From Anoxypelagibacter denitrificans (lineage in GTDB: Bacteria; Pseudomonadota; Alphaproteobacteria; Pelagibacterales; Pelagibacteraceae): DNA of 22,447 nucleotides. The translations under genes were made by a program, and so were the position numbers. Below the pieces are notes generated by a model that saw nothing but the letters and a program-made list of their open reading frames with translations, ran no database searches and had not been told where the DNA came from. Numbering within the stretch: position 1 is the stretch's first letter; the number at the start of each line of letters is the position of its first letter. The stretch spans positions 1-22,447 of the forward strand of contig JAGFVZ010000009.1 in the NCBI GenBank assembly GCA_017640265.1, in the 5' to 3' direction. Shown here in pieces: positions 13,558 through 20,588 of the stretch.

Positions 13558-14895
13558 ATGAAAAAAATATTTTTTATTTTCTTATTTTTTATTATTAGTT
13601 TTGAAAATGCATACAGTCTTATCAAAGTAGATATTACTAGAGGTAATCTTAATCCATTACCTATTGCAATTTCGCCATTACATGTTGATTCGAAATCAGA
13701 AAAATTATCATTATTTGATGCCGATAAATTGGGTGAGGAAATTTCTAAGGTAATAGAGCAAAATTTCAGATCGACAGGATTATTCAATCCATTGAAAAAA
13801 GATTCATTCGTGCAAAAACCTGATATAGCTCATTTAAAACCAAGATTTGAAGATTGGAGATTAATAAAGGCACAAGCTTTAATTACGGGGAAAGTTTTAA
13901 TTAAAAACAAAAAATTGAAAGTAGAGTTTAGACTTTGGGATACAATAGCCTCTAAAGAAATGGTTGCATTGTCATTTACCACTACCCCGCCAAACTGGAG
14001 AAGAGTTGCCCATATTATTTCAGACAAAGTTTATGAAAGGTTGACAGGTGAAAGTGGTTATTTTGATACTAGAATAATATATGTTGCCGAAACAGGTCCC
14101 AAAGATCGGAGAATAAAAAAACTAGGATTGATGGATCAAGATGGATATAACGCTAAATATTTAACATTAGGAAACGAGTTAGTTTTAACGCCAAGATTTA
14201 ATCCTACCAATCAACTTGTTACTTACATGTCATATTTTAAAAATATGCCTCGAGTGTATTTATTAGATATTGAAACCGGCATTCAAGAAGTTGTGGGAAG
14301 TTTTCCTGGCATGACTTTTGCGCCAAGATTTTCTCCAGATGGAAAAAAAATTATTATGAGTTTTGCTAAAGACGGTAATTCGGATATTTACACGATGGAT
14401 TTAAAAACACGAATAGTTGAGAAAATAACTAATCATCCATCAATTGATACATCTCCGTCTTACTCACCCGATGGAAAATTTATTTGTTTTAATTCAGATA
14501 GAAGTGGAGTTCAGCAAATTTACGTTATGAGAAGCGATGGCACACAAGTGAAAAGAGTAACTTTTGGAACAGGACTTTACGGAACTCCAGTTTGGTCTCC
14601 TCGAGGAGATCTAATTGCATTTACCAAAGTTAGAAAAGGAAGATTTTATATTGGCGTAATGAGAGCCGATGGGACAGGTGAAAGATTATTAACCGAAAAT
14701 TTTTATCAAGAAGCTCCCTCATGGTCACCTAATGGAAGAGTTTTAATATTCTATAGAGAGACCAAGTCTGGTGCGAAAGGAGAAGGATTTTCTGCGAAAC
14801 TATGGTCAATCGATATCACCGGATATAACGAAAGACAGATTAAAACCGAGACAGATGCTTCCGACCCATCTTGGTCTTCATTGCTTTCAAAGTAG
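13558..14895 (+). CDS. tolB: Tol-Pal system beta-propeller protein TolB
   Basis: TolB is the periplasmic protein that alternates between Pal and TolA. The 445-residue precursor has a signal peptide (MKKIFFIFLFFIISFENAYS, likely cut near residue 20), an N-terminal alpha/beta domain (about 22-165), and a six-bladed propeller built of PD40 repeats: PRFSPDGK, PSYSPDGK, PVWSPRGD and PSWSPNGR, each ending with a strand carrying an IYxMxxDG-like motif. The C-terminal DPSWSSLL closes the propeller. It lies in the order tolA-tolB-pal, with an 84-base gap before pal. Confidence 0.97.
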   Translation: MKKIFFIFLFFIISFENAYSLIKVDITRGNLNPLPIAISPLHVDSKSEKLSLFDADKLGEEISKVIEQNFRSTGLFNPLKKDSFVQKPDIAHLKPRFEDWRLIKAQALITGKVLIKNKKLKVEFRLWDTIASKEMVALSFTTTPPNWRRVAHIISDKVYERLTGESGYFDTRIIYVAETGPKDRRIKKLGLMDQDGYNAKYLTLGNELVLTPRFNPTNQLVTYMSYFKNMPRVYLLDIETGIQEVVGSFPGMTFAPRFSPDGKKIIMSFAKDGNSDIYTMDLKTRIVEKITNHPSIDTSPSYSPDGKFICFNSDRSGVQQIYVMRSDGTQVKRVTFGTGLYGTPVWSPRGDLIAFTKVRKGRFYIGVMRADGTGERLLTENFYQEAPSWSPNGRVLIFYRETKSGAKGEGFSAKLWSIDITGYNERQIKTETDASDPSWSSLLSK

Positions 14896-14918
14896 TGATT
14901 TTTCAGTACAATTTTAAC

Positions 14919-14942
14919 TTGAAACATTCAAATAAATTTGAA
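14919..14942. promoter_or_regulatory. Overlapping inverted repeats upstream of pal, possible promoter/operator
   Basis: The 84-base tolB-pal gap contains TTGAA-ACA-TTCAA (14919-14931) overlapping the perfect TTCAAAT-AA-ATTTGAA (14927-14942). TTGAAA (14919-14924) could serve as a -35 with AATATT or AAATAT 16-17 bases downstream as a weak -10. An internal promoter would fit high Pal output, but AT-rich DNA yields such repeats easily. Confidence 0.3.
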
Positions 14943-14979
14943 ATATTAGACCACCTTAAATATATTTAGGAGATTGAGA

Positions 14980-15459
14980 ATGAGATTTAACAAAGCCCTT
15001 AGAAACCTGTTTATAGTATTGTTTAGTACACTAATGATTTCAGCTTGTGCGACCGGTAAGAAGGCAGCTGATCCTCTTAAAAACGATGTTTACACTGGCA
15101 CGGATACTGTTGAGTATTTAGCGAACGGTGTTCCCGACAGAGTATTTTTTGCAACAAATAAATTTAATCTTACCACAGCTGCTAGAGACACATTAAGAAA
15201 ACAAGCAACTTGGTTAAGAAAGAATAAAAAGATAACTGTTACAATCGAAGGACATGCCGACGAACGAGGAACAAGAGAATATAACTTAGCATTGGGTGAA
15301 AGAAGAGCAAATTCTGCGAAAGATTATCTAATGACCTATGGAGTTTCTGGAAAGAGACTTTCTGTAATTAGCTACGGTAAGGAAAGACCGGTGAATCCAG
15401 CATCAAGCCCTCTAGCATGGTCTCAAAACAGAAGATCGGTTACAGTAAAAGCAAATTAA
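14980..15459 (+). CDS. pal: Peptidoglycan-associated lipoprotein Pal
   Basis: Pal anchors the outer membrane to peptidoglycan. The 159-residue precursor has a lipoprotein signal with lipobox MISAC (Cys23 lipidated after cleavage), a short linker, and a C-terminal OmpA-like domain (about 50-159) containing IEGHADERGTREYNLALGERR and NRRSVTV, the diaminopimelate-binding pattern. The start is ATG at 14980, since AGGAGA at 14968-14973 gives normal spacing. A TTG at 14974 would be too close to the Shine-Dalgarno. A strong terminator follows 20 bases after the stop. Confidence 0.97.
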   Translation: MRFNKALRNLFIVLFSTLMISACATGKKAADPLKNDVYTGTDTVEYLANGVPDRVFFATNKFNLTTAARDTLRKQATWLRKNKKITVTIEGHADERGTREYNLALGERRANSAKDYLMTYGVSGKRLSVISYGKERPVNPASSPLAWSQNRRSVTVKAN

Positions 15460-15479
15460 TAAGTTTTAAGATTTAAAAA

Positions 15480-15518
15480 GACCCCATTATTACTAGAAAA
15501 CAATGGGGTCTTTTTTTT
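15480..15518 (+). terminator. Rho-independent terminator after pal
   Basis: A perfect 9-bp stem, GACCCCATT (15480-15488) paired with AATGGGGTC (15502-15510), has a 13-base loop and is followed by eight T (15511-15518). It is the strongest hairpin I found and ends the tolQRAB-pal run. The cpoB start codon is only 28 bases beyond the T tract. Confidence 0.95.
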
Positions 15519-15546
15519 GCCATTTTATGAAAATAAAAGTGAGGCA

Positions 15547-16515
15547 ATGATTCTAAAAACTAAATTTCTAGTAAGATTTTTTTTTATATCTATTCTTGTA
15601 TTATCTTTATCAAGCAATATTAAAGCTGAAGAAGAGGACGGTAAACAAATATATGCTCAGATTGAACGTATCAGCAAAGATTTAAAAACACTTGAAAAGG
15701 CATTCTATAAAACTTCAGAAATCAAATCTTCAAGTGCTTCATCTAATAATTTAAACGAAGATGTTTTAACAAGACATCTTCTCAAACTCAATGAGATTGA
15801 AGAACAATTTCGAGAAGTTACTAATAGGTACGAAGAAATAAACTTTAAATTAGACAAGCTATCCAACAGAATTACAAAAATGCAAAGTGATAACCAAATA
15901 AGGTTTAGTGATTTAGAAAATAATAGCACAACCGAATCTGAATCAAAGAAATTCACAGCAAAGAAAAAAAATCTACCTGGAACTGACCAACCACAAGAGC
16001 TTGGCAGAGTATCTGGCGAAGATATAAGTGTAACTACGCAAGTTCAAAAAACACAATCGGTTGAGACCGCAGGACTTGTAGTAACTGAAGAAGCGTCTAG
16101 ATCTAAATCTTTATTGCCCAACAAACCCCCAAAAGAGCAATATAATTTTGCCGTGAGTTTTATTAAGATTGGAGATTATGAAACGGCGGAATTTGCTCTT
16201 AGAGAATTTATTGACAAAAATAAAGATAATGAATTAGCTGGAAATGCACAGTATTGGTATGGCGAAACATTTAGAATCAGACAATTGTATCAAGATGCAG
16301 CATCAGCTTATCTAGATGGTTATCAGAACTATCCAAAAAGTAAAAAAGCACCAATAAATTTATTAAAGCTAGGAAGCACATTGGTGCAATTGGGAGAAAA
16401 AGAACAAGGGTGTTTGATGATTCTAGGTGTAAAAAAACAATATCCCAAAGCCAACAAGTCTGTGTTACAAAAAGCTGAATATGAGAAGAAAAAATTCAAA
16501 TGTTCTAAGGCTTAA
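15547..16515 (+). CDS. cpoB: Cell division coordinator CpoB (YbgF)
   Basis: CpoB is a periplasmic protein coordinating peptidoglycan synthesis with Tol-Pal at the septum. The 322-residue precursor has a signal peptide (about 1-27, hydrophobic FFFISILVLSLSS then KA|EEED), a coiled-coil segment (about 35-125), a low-complexity linker, and TPR-like repeats in the C-terminal 130 residues (EQYNFAVSFIKIGDYETAEFAL, AQYWYGETFRIRQLYQDAASAY). The ATG at 15547 follows AGTGAGG. An in-frame TTG at 15517 lies in the terminator T tract and is rejected. It overlaps tilS by 35 bases and has no obvious promoter of its own. Confidence 0.92.
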   Translation: MILKTKFLVRFFFISILVLSLSSNIKAEEEDGKQIYAQIERISKDLKTLEKAFYKTSEIKSSSASSNNLNEDVLTRHLLKLNEIEEQFREVTNRYEEINFKLDKLSNRITKMQSDNQIRFSDLENNSTTESESKKFTAKKKNLPGTDQPQELGRVSGEDISVTTQVQKTQSVETAGLVVTEEASRSKSLLPNKPPKEQYNFAVSFIKIGDYETAEFALREFIDKNKDNELAGNAQYWYGETFRIRQLYQDAASAYLDGYQNYPKSKKAPINLLKLGSTLVQLGEKEQGCLMILGVKKQYPKANKSVLQKAEYEKKKFKCSKA

Positions 16516-17503
16516 GGATGTTTTTACCAAAGATAAAAAAATTAAAGAAGTATATTCTAAACTTAAATTAGTTCTATCAAGACATAAAAAAAACAGCCCG
16601 TTCGTCATAGCAGTTTCTGGCGGACCAGATAGCATGGCTCTTACAGCTTTAAGCCATGTATTAATGAAGGAAAAAAATTACAAAATCTTTTTTGTACTGG
16701 TGGATCACGGAATAAGAAGAAATTCACATAAAGAAGCTTTGCAAGTAAAAAAGTTATTGAAAATTAATAATATTGATCTTAAAATTTTAAGAAACAAAAA
16801 AAAAATAGTCAGCAATATTCAAAAGAATGCAAGAGATATAAGATACGGTCTCCTGATTAAATATTGTAAAAAAAACAAAGCCCAATCCTTACTGACAGCC
16901 CATCATCAAGACGATCAAATAGAAACATTTTTAATCAGACTTTCTAGAGGAAGTGGTGTCGAAGGTTTATCTTCTATGAGCGAGACTACAAAACTCAAAC
17001 ATGGTGTTAATTTAATTAGACCTTTTTTAGAATTTAAAAAAATTCAACTTAACTATATCTCTAACAAGGTATTTGGGAAAACATTTAAAGATCCGAGTAA
17101 TAAAAATAAAAATTTTTTAAGAACAAATATCAGAGATTTGAAAAAGATTCTTCAAAATAAAGGTTTAAATTTTGAAAGAATTATTCGTTCAATTAAAAAT
17201 ATCTCATCTAGCAAAGAAGCAATCAATTTTTATGTTGCAAGATCTATCAAAAAATTTGTTAAATTTAGGAAAAAAGAAACTATTTTAAATTTGAAACAGT
17301 TTAGAAAAGAGCCCAAGGAGATAAGGTTTAGAATTATTAATAATATTGTAAAAAAAAGAACGAATTCTTATTATCCTCCGAGATCAGAAAAAGTTTTGAA
17401 TTTAATAAATAATTTTCAGACCAACAATTTAAAGAAATGTACTTTGGGAGGATGCATCTTTGAAAGAAAAAGAAGCTTTCTTTATGTTTCCAAGGAACTT
17501 TGA
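16481..17503 (+). CDS. tilS: tRNA(Ile)-lysidine synthase
   Basis: TilS modifies C34 of tRNA-Ile (CAU) to lysidine so that it reads AUA and is charged with Ile. The PP-loop ATP motif SGGPDS is at 46-51 in VIAVSGGPDSMAL, followed by VLVDHGIRRNS, LTAHHQDDQIETFLIRLSRGSG and RPFLEF, all typical. At 340 residues it lacks most of the C-terminal domains of the 432-residue E. coli enzyme. The ATG at 16481 lies inside cpoB (35-base overlap) and has no Shine-Dalgarno, but no later ATG, GTG or TTG precedes the catalytic domain. Basic, Lys-rich composition matches the neighbours. Confidence 0.94.
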   Translation: MRRKNSNVLRLKDVFTKDKKIKEVYSKLKLVLSRHKKNSPFVIAVSGGPDSMALTALSHVLMKEKNYKIFFVLVDHGIRRNSHKEALQVKKLLKINNIDLKILRNKKKIVSNIQKNARDIRYGLLIKYCKKNKAQSLLTAHHQDDQIETFLIRLSRGSGVEGLSSMSETTKLKHGVNLIRPFLEFKKIQLNYISNKVFGKTFKDPSNKNKNFLRTNIRDLKKILQNKGLNFERIIRSIKNISSSKEAINFYVARSIKKFVKFRKKETILNLKQFRKEPKEIRFRIINNIVKKRTNSYYPPRSEKVLNLINNFQTNNLKKCTLGGCIFERKRSFLYVSKEL

Positions 17504-17510
17504 TATTTTG

Positions 17511-17530
17511 GCAAATTTACTCAAATTTGC
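17511..17530. repeat. Perfect inverted repeat downstream of tilS
   Basis: GCAAATTT (17511-17518) and AAATTTGC (17523-17530) form an 8-bp perfect inverted repeat with a 4-base spacer ACTC. No T tract follows, so it is a poor intrinsic terminator. It lies just upstream of a perfect TATAAT (17541-17546), where an operator could sit over the -35 region. Confidence 0.5.
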
Positions 17531-17540
17531 ATAAAATTTC

Positions 17541-17546
17541 TATAAT
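17541..17546 (+). promoter_or_regulatory. Possible housekeeping -10 (TATAAT) for ftsH
   Basis: An exact TATAAT lies 72 bases before the ftsH start codon. The -35 position at 17-base spacing reads TACTCA (17518-17523), a poor match inside the inverted repeat. Read as a sigma-70-type promoter it would give a leader of about 65 bases. Confidence 0.35.
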
Positions 17547-17582
17547 TTGTCATATTTGAGGGTTAATTTAATTCTAATATCA

Positions 17583-17610
17583 CTTGTTAAAATGATAAAA
17601 ATACCTATTT
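17583..17610 (+). promoter_or_regulatory. Candidate RpoH (heat-shock) promoter for ftsH
   Basis: CTTG (17583-17586), a 17-base spacer and CCTATTT (17604-17610) fit the alphaproteobacterial heat-shock consensus CTTG-N17/18-CYTATNT. FtsH is a classical RpoH regulon member. Transcription would start at about 17617-17618, at or next to the ATG, so this transcript would be nearly leaderless. No Shine-Dalgarno precedes ftsH, which is consistent. The match is by eye in AT-rich DNA. Confidence 0.45.
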
Positions 17611-17617
17611 ATTAAGT

Positions 17618-19516
17618 ATGAATTTTAGAAACATCATAATGTGGGGCTTGATAGTTCTCTTGTCGGTTGGACTTTTTAACCTTTTTCAAAATCCAAATAA
17701 AACTCAATCAGCTGAAAATAAAATTGCATTCTCAAAATTTCTTGAAGAAGTTGATGCTGGAAGAGTGATTCAAGTTGAAATTCAAGGTAATAATATAAAC
17801 GGAATTATGTCTGATAATTCCAAATTTAATACATATTCACCAAACTATCCCGATCTCGTTGAGAAACTTTCTAGTAAAAATGTAAATATTATTGCATCAC
17901 CAGTTGAAGATAAAATGCCATCTCTTTTTGGAATACTTTTGTCGTGGTTTCCAATGTTATTGTTAATAGGAGTTTGGATTTTCTTTATGCGTCAAATGCA
18001 AGGAGGAAGAGGTGGCGCAATGGGTTTTGGAAGATCAAAAGCAAAATTACTTACTGAAGCTCAAGGCAAGATTACATTTAATGATGTTGCAGGAATTGAT
18101 GAAGCCAAAGAGGAAGTTGAAGAGATTATTGAATTCTTAAGAGATCCAAAAAAATTTAGAAGATTAGGAGGGAAAATACCAAAAGGCGCATTACTTATTG
18201 GACCTCCAGGAACGGGAAAAACACTTTTGGCAAAAGCAATTGCAGGAGAAGCCGATGTTCCATTTTTTACAATTTCGGGTTCAGACTTTGTCGAAATGTT
18301 TGTAGGGGTTGGAGCATCAAGAGTTAGAGACATGTTTGAACAAGGTAAGAAACATGCCCCATGTATAATTTTTGTTGATGAAATAGATGCTGTTGGAAGA
18401 AGTAGAGGAGCAGGTTTGGGCGGAGGAAATGACGAGAGAGAGCAAACTTTAAATCAGCTCTTAGTTGAGATGGATGGTTTTGATACGAACGAAGGTGTTA
18501 TTTTAATAGCCGCTACAAACAGACCTGATGTTTTAGATCCAGCTCTTTTAAGACCAGGAAGATTTGATAGACAGGTTGTGGTTCCCAATCCAGATATTCT
18601 TGGGAGAGAAGCAATTCTTAAAGTGCATATTAAAAAAATTAGTACCGGACCAGATGTTAAACTAAGAACCATTGCAAGAGGTACACCGGGATTTTCTGGA
18701 GCAGATTTAGCCAATTTAGTCAACGAGTCTGCATTGTTGGCTGCAAGAAAAAACAAAAGAGTTGTGACTATGTCTGATATCGAAGAAGCAAAAGATAAAG
18801 TAATGATGGGTGCAGAGAGAAGATCAATGGTGATGACAGAAGAAGAAAAAAAATTAACCGCATACCACGAAAGCGGTCATGCAATAGTAGCACTAAACGA
18901 AAAAGCCTCTGACCCTATTCATAAGGCAACTATTATACCAAGAGGTAGAGCTTTGGGTATGGTAATGAGACTACCCGAAAAAGATCAATTATCTGTTACT
19001 AGAGAGAAACTGTATTCGGATATTGCTGTAGCAATGGGAGGAAGAATTGCAGAAGAACTAATTTTTGGTCATGACAAAGTCACCTCAGGTGCATCATCAG
19101 ACATTGATATGGCAACTAAAATGGCAAAAAATATGGTGACCAGATATGGAATGAGCAAAGAACTCGGACCCCTGACATATGGTGAAAACGAGGACGAAGT
19201 CTTCCTTGGCAGATCAATAACGAGGCAACAACATATGTCTGAAGAAACAGCTAAAAAGGTTGATGTAGAAGTTAAAAAAATAGTTGATTCAAGCTATGAA
19301 AGAGCAAAAAAAGTTTTAACTGAAAAAATAGATGACCTTCATAAACTTGCAAAAGCATTACTTATTTATGAGACTTTAACTGGCAATGAAATCCAAGATT
19401 TGATCTTAAAAAACACTCAGCCTGCTAAATTATCGAAAAAAGATGAAGAAAAAGGAGATGATAAAGTATCTTCAGCCATAGATTCTATTGGTCTAAAACC
19501 AAAACCAGCATTATAA
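17618..19516 (+). CDS. ftsH: ATP-dependent zinc metalloprotease FtsH
   Basis: A membrane-bound hexameric AAA+ protease that extracts and degrades membrane proteins and regulators such as RpoH and LpxC. The 632 residues show two membrane segments (about 5-23 and 103-124) flanking a periplasmic domain. These are followed by Walker A GPPGTGKT (195-202), Walker B IIFVDEID (250-257), the second region of homology (TNRPDVLDPALLRPGRFDR, 300-318), and the zinc site HESGH (417-421) with a third ligand near Asp495 in SSDID. A hydrophilic tail from about 605 is variable. The ATG lacks a Shine-Dalgarno. It follows tilS in the usual tilS-ftsH-folP-glmM order. Confidence 0.98.
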   Translation: MNFRNIIMWGLIVLLSVGLFNLFQNPNKTQSAENKIAFSKFLEEVDAGRVIQVEIQGNNINGIMSDNSKFNTYSPNYPDLVEKLSSKNVNIIASPVEDKMPSLFGILLSWFPMLLLIGVWIFFMRQMQGGRGGAMGFGRSKAKLLTEAQGKITFNDVAGIDEAKEEVEEIIEFLRDPKKFRRLGGKIPKGALLIGPPGTGKTLLAKAIAGEADVPFFTISGSDFVEMFVGVGASRVRDMFEQGKKHAPCIIFVDEIDAVGRSRGAGLGGGNDEREQTLNQLLVEMDGFDTNEGVILIAATNRPDVLDPALLRPGRFDRQVVVPNPDILGREAILKVHIKKISTGPDVKLRTIARGTPGFSGADLANLVNESALLAARKNKRVVTMSDIEEAKDKVMMGAERRSMVMTEEEKKLTAYHESGHAIVALNEKASDPIHKATIIPRGRALGMVMRLPEKDQLSVTREKLYSDIAVAMGGRIAEELIFGHDKVTSGASSDIDMATKMAKNMVTRYGMSKELGPLTYGENEDEVFLGRSITRQQHMSEETAKKVDVEVKKIVDSSYERAKKVLTEKIDDLHKLAKALLIYETLTGNEIQDLILKNTQPAKLSKKDEEKGDDKVSSAIDSIGLKPKPAL

Positions 19517-19526
19517 TATAAAAATC

Positions 19527-20588
19527 ATGAGAAAATATTACACTAGAGCGTGTAATTTTTATCATGGAAGAGTTGCAAAAAAACTTATTCAATCCAAAAA
19601 AGCACTTCCACTTAATGATAAAAAGAATATAGCTTTTGATACGCTTGAGATCTTTAAAAGAAAAAAGAGTAAAGTCGAAAGTCATTTAATTTATTTTAAA
19701 GATGTAAAAAAGCTTAGGAAAAATCTGAAAAGTATAGTTAAACAAGATTTAAAAAAAATAGTTTCAAAGAGAAAAAATTTTCTAAAAAATATTAATTTTT
19801 CCGAACCATCAATTATGGGAATATTGAACCTAACTCCAGATAGTTTTTCAGACGGGGGAAAATTTAATAATAAAAATAAATCACTAAATCACATTTTACA
19901 CATGATCAAAGCAGGAGCAAAAATTATTGATGTTGGGGGAGAGTCAACAAGACCAGGCTCTAAAACAATACCAGCAAAGACAGAATGGAAAAGAATTGAA
20001 CATGTATTGAGAAATTTTAAAAAAAAATACAAATTTATTTGTTTATCAATAGATACAAGGAAATCAGAGGTAATGATTAAAAGCGCTAAATATGGAGCAG
20101 ATTTAATAAATGACGTTTCAGGATTTAGTTATGACAAAAAATTGCTATCAAATTTAAGAAATTATAATATTTCAAAAGTCCTACATCACATGCAGGGCAC
20201 GCCCAATACAATGCAAAAAAACCCAAAATACAAAAATGTTCTGTTGGATATTTATGACTTTTTTGAAAAAAATATAAATAAAAAATTTAATGACAATAAA
20301 ATAATTATAGATCCAGGTATTGGATTTGGTAAAAATTTGAAACATAATTTGACTTTAATTTCTAAAATATCTTTGTTTCATAGCTTGGGTTTTCCCATTT
20401 TGGTTGGAACTTCGAGAAAAAGATTTATCAGTCAAATATCTGGAAAGCATGACAGTAAAGATAGAATGGGAGGTACTTTAGCATCTGTTCTTTTTTTATT
20501 ATCTCAAGGAGTGCAGATATTTAGAGTACACGATGTTAATGAAGTGAAACAAGGTATTTTGGTATTTAAAAAGATATTATTAAATTAA
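19527..20588 (+). CDS. folP: Dihydropteroate synthase with N-terminal extension
   Basis: DHPS condenses p-aminobenzoate with 6-hydroxymethyl-dihydropterin pyrophosphate in folate synthesis. The TIM-barrel core starts near residue 95: IMGILNLTPDSFSDGG (96-111), GGESTRPGS (137-145), NDVSGF, HMQGTPNTMQ, IIDPGIGFGK and VGTSRKRF. About 75-80 residues precede it compared with the short E. coli protein. This basic extension (YYTRACNFYHG, then KKALPLNDKKNIAFDTLEIF) has no function I can name, although longer N-termini occur in alphaproteobacterial DHPS. It starts 10 bases after ftsH and its stop overlaps glmM by one base. Confidence 0.96.
   Translation: MRKYYTRACNFYHGRVAKKLIQSKKALPLNDKKNIAFDTLEIFKRKKSKVESHLIYFKDVKKLRKNLKSIVKQDLKKIVSKRKNFLKNINFSEPSIMGILNLTPDSFSDGGKFNNKNKSLNHILHMIKAGAKIIDVGGESTRPGSKTIPAKTEWKRIEHVLRNFKKKYKFICLSIDTRKSEVMIKSAKYGADLINDVSGFSYDKKLLSNLRNYNISKVLHHMQGTPNTMQKNPKYKNVLLDIYDFFEKNINKKFNDNKIIIDPGIGFGKNLKHNLTLISKISLFHSLGFPILVGTSRKRFISQISGKHDSKDRMGGTLASVLFLLSQGVQIFRVHDVNEVKQGILVFKKILLN

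Noticed and set aside
14974..14979. TTG start giving Pal two extra residues.
   Set aside because: It abuts the Shine-Dalgarno AGGAGA with no spacing; the ATG at 14980 is spaced normally.
15517..15546. In-frame TTG start extending CpoB by 10 residues.
   Set aside because: It lies in the T tract of the pal terminator and would put a hydrophilic stretch before the signal peptide. The ATG at 15547 has a usable Shine-Dalgarno and a proper signal sequence.
17511..17530. Inverted repeat read as a tilS terminator.
   Set aside because: The stem is AT-rich and is followed by ATAAAATTTC rather than a T run, so an intrinsic terminator is not supported.
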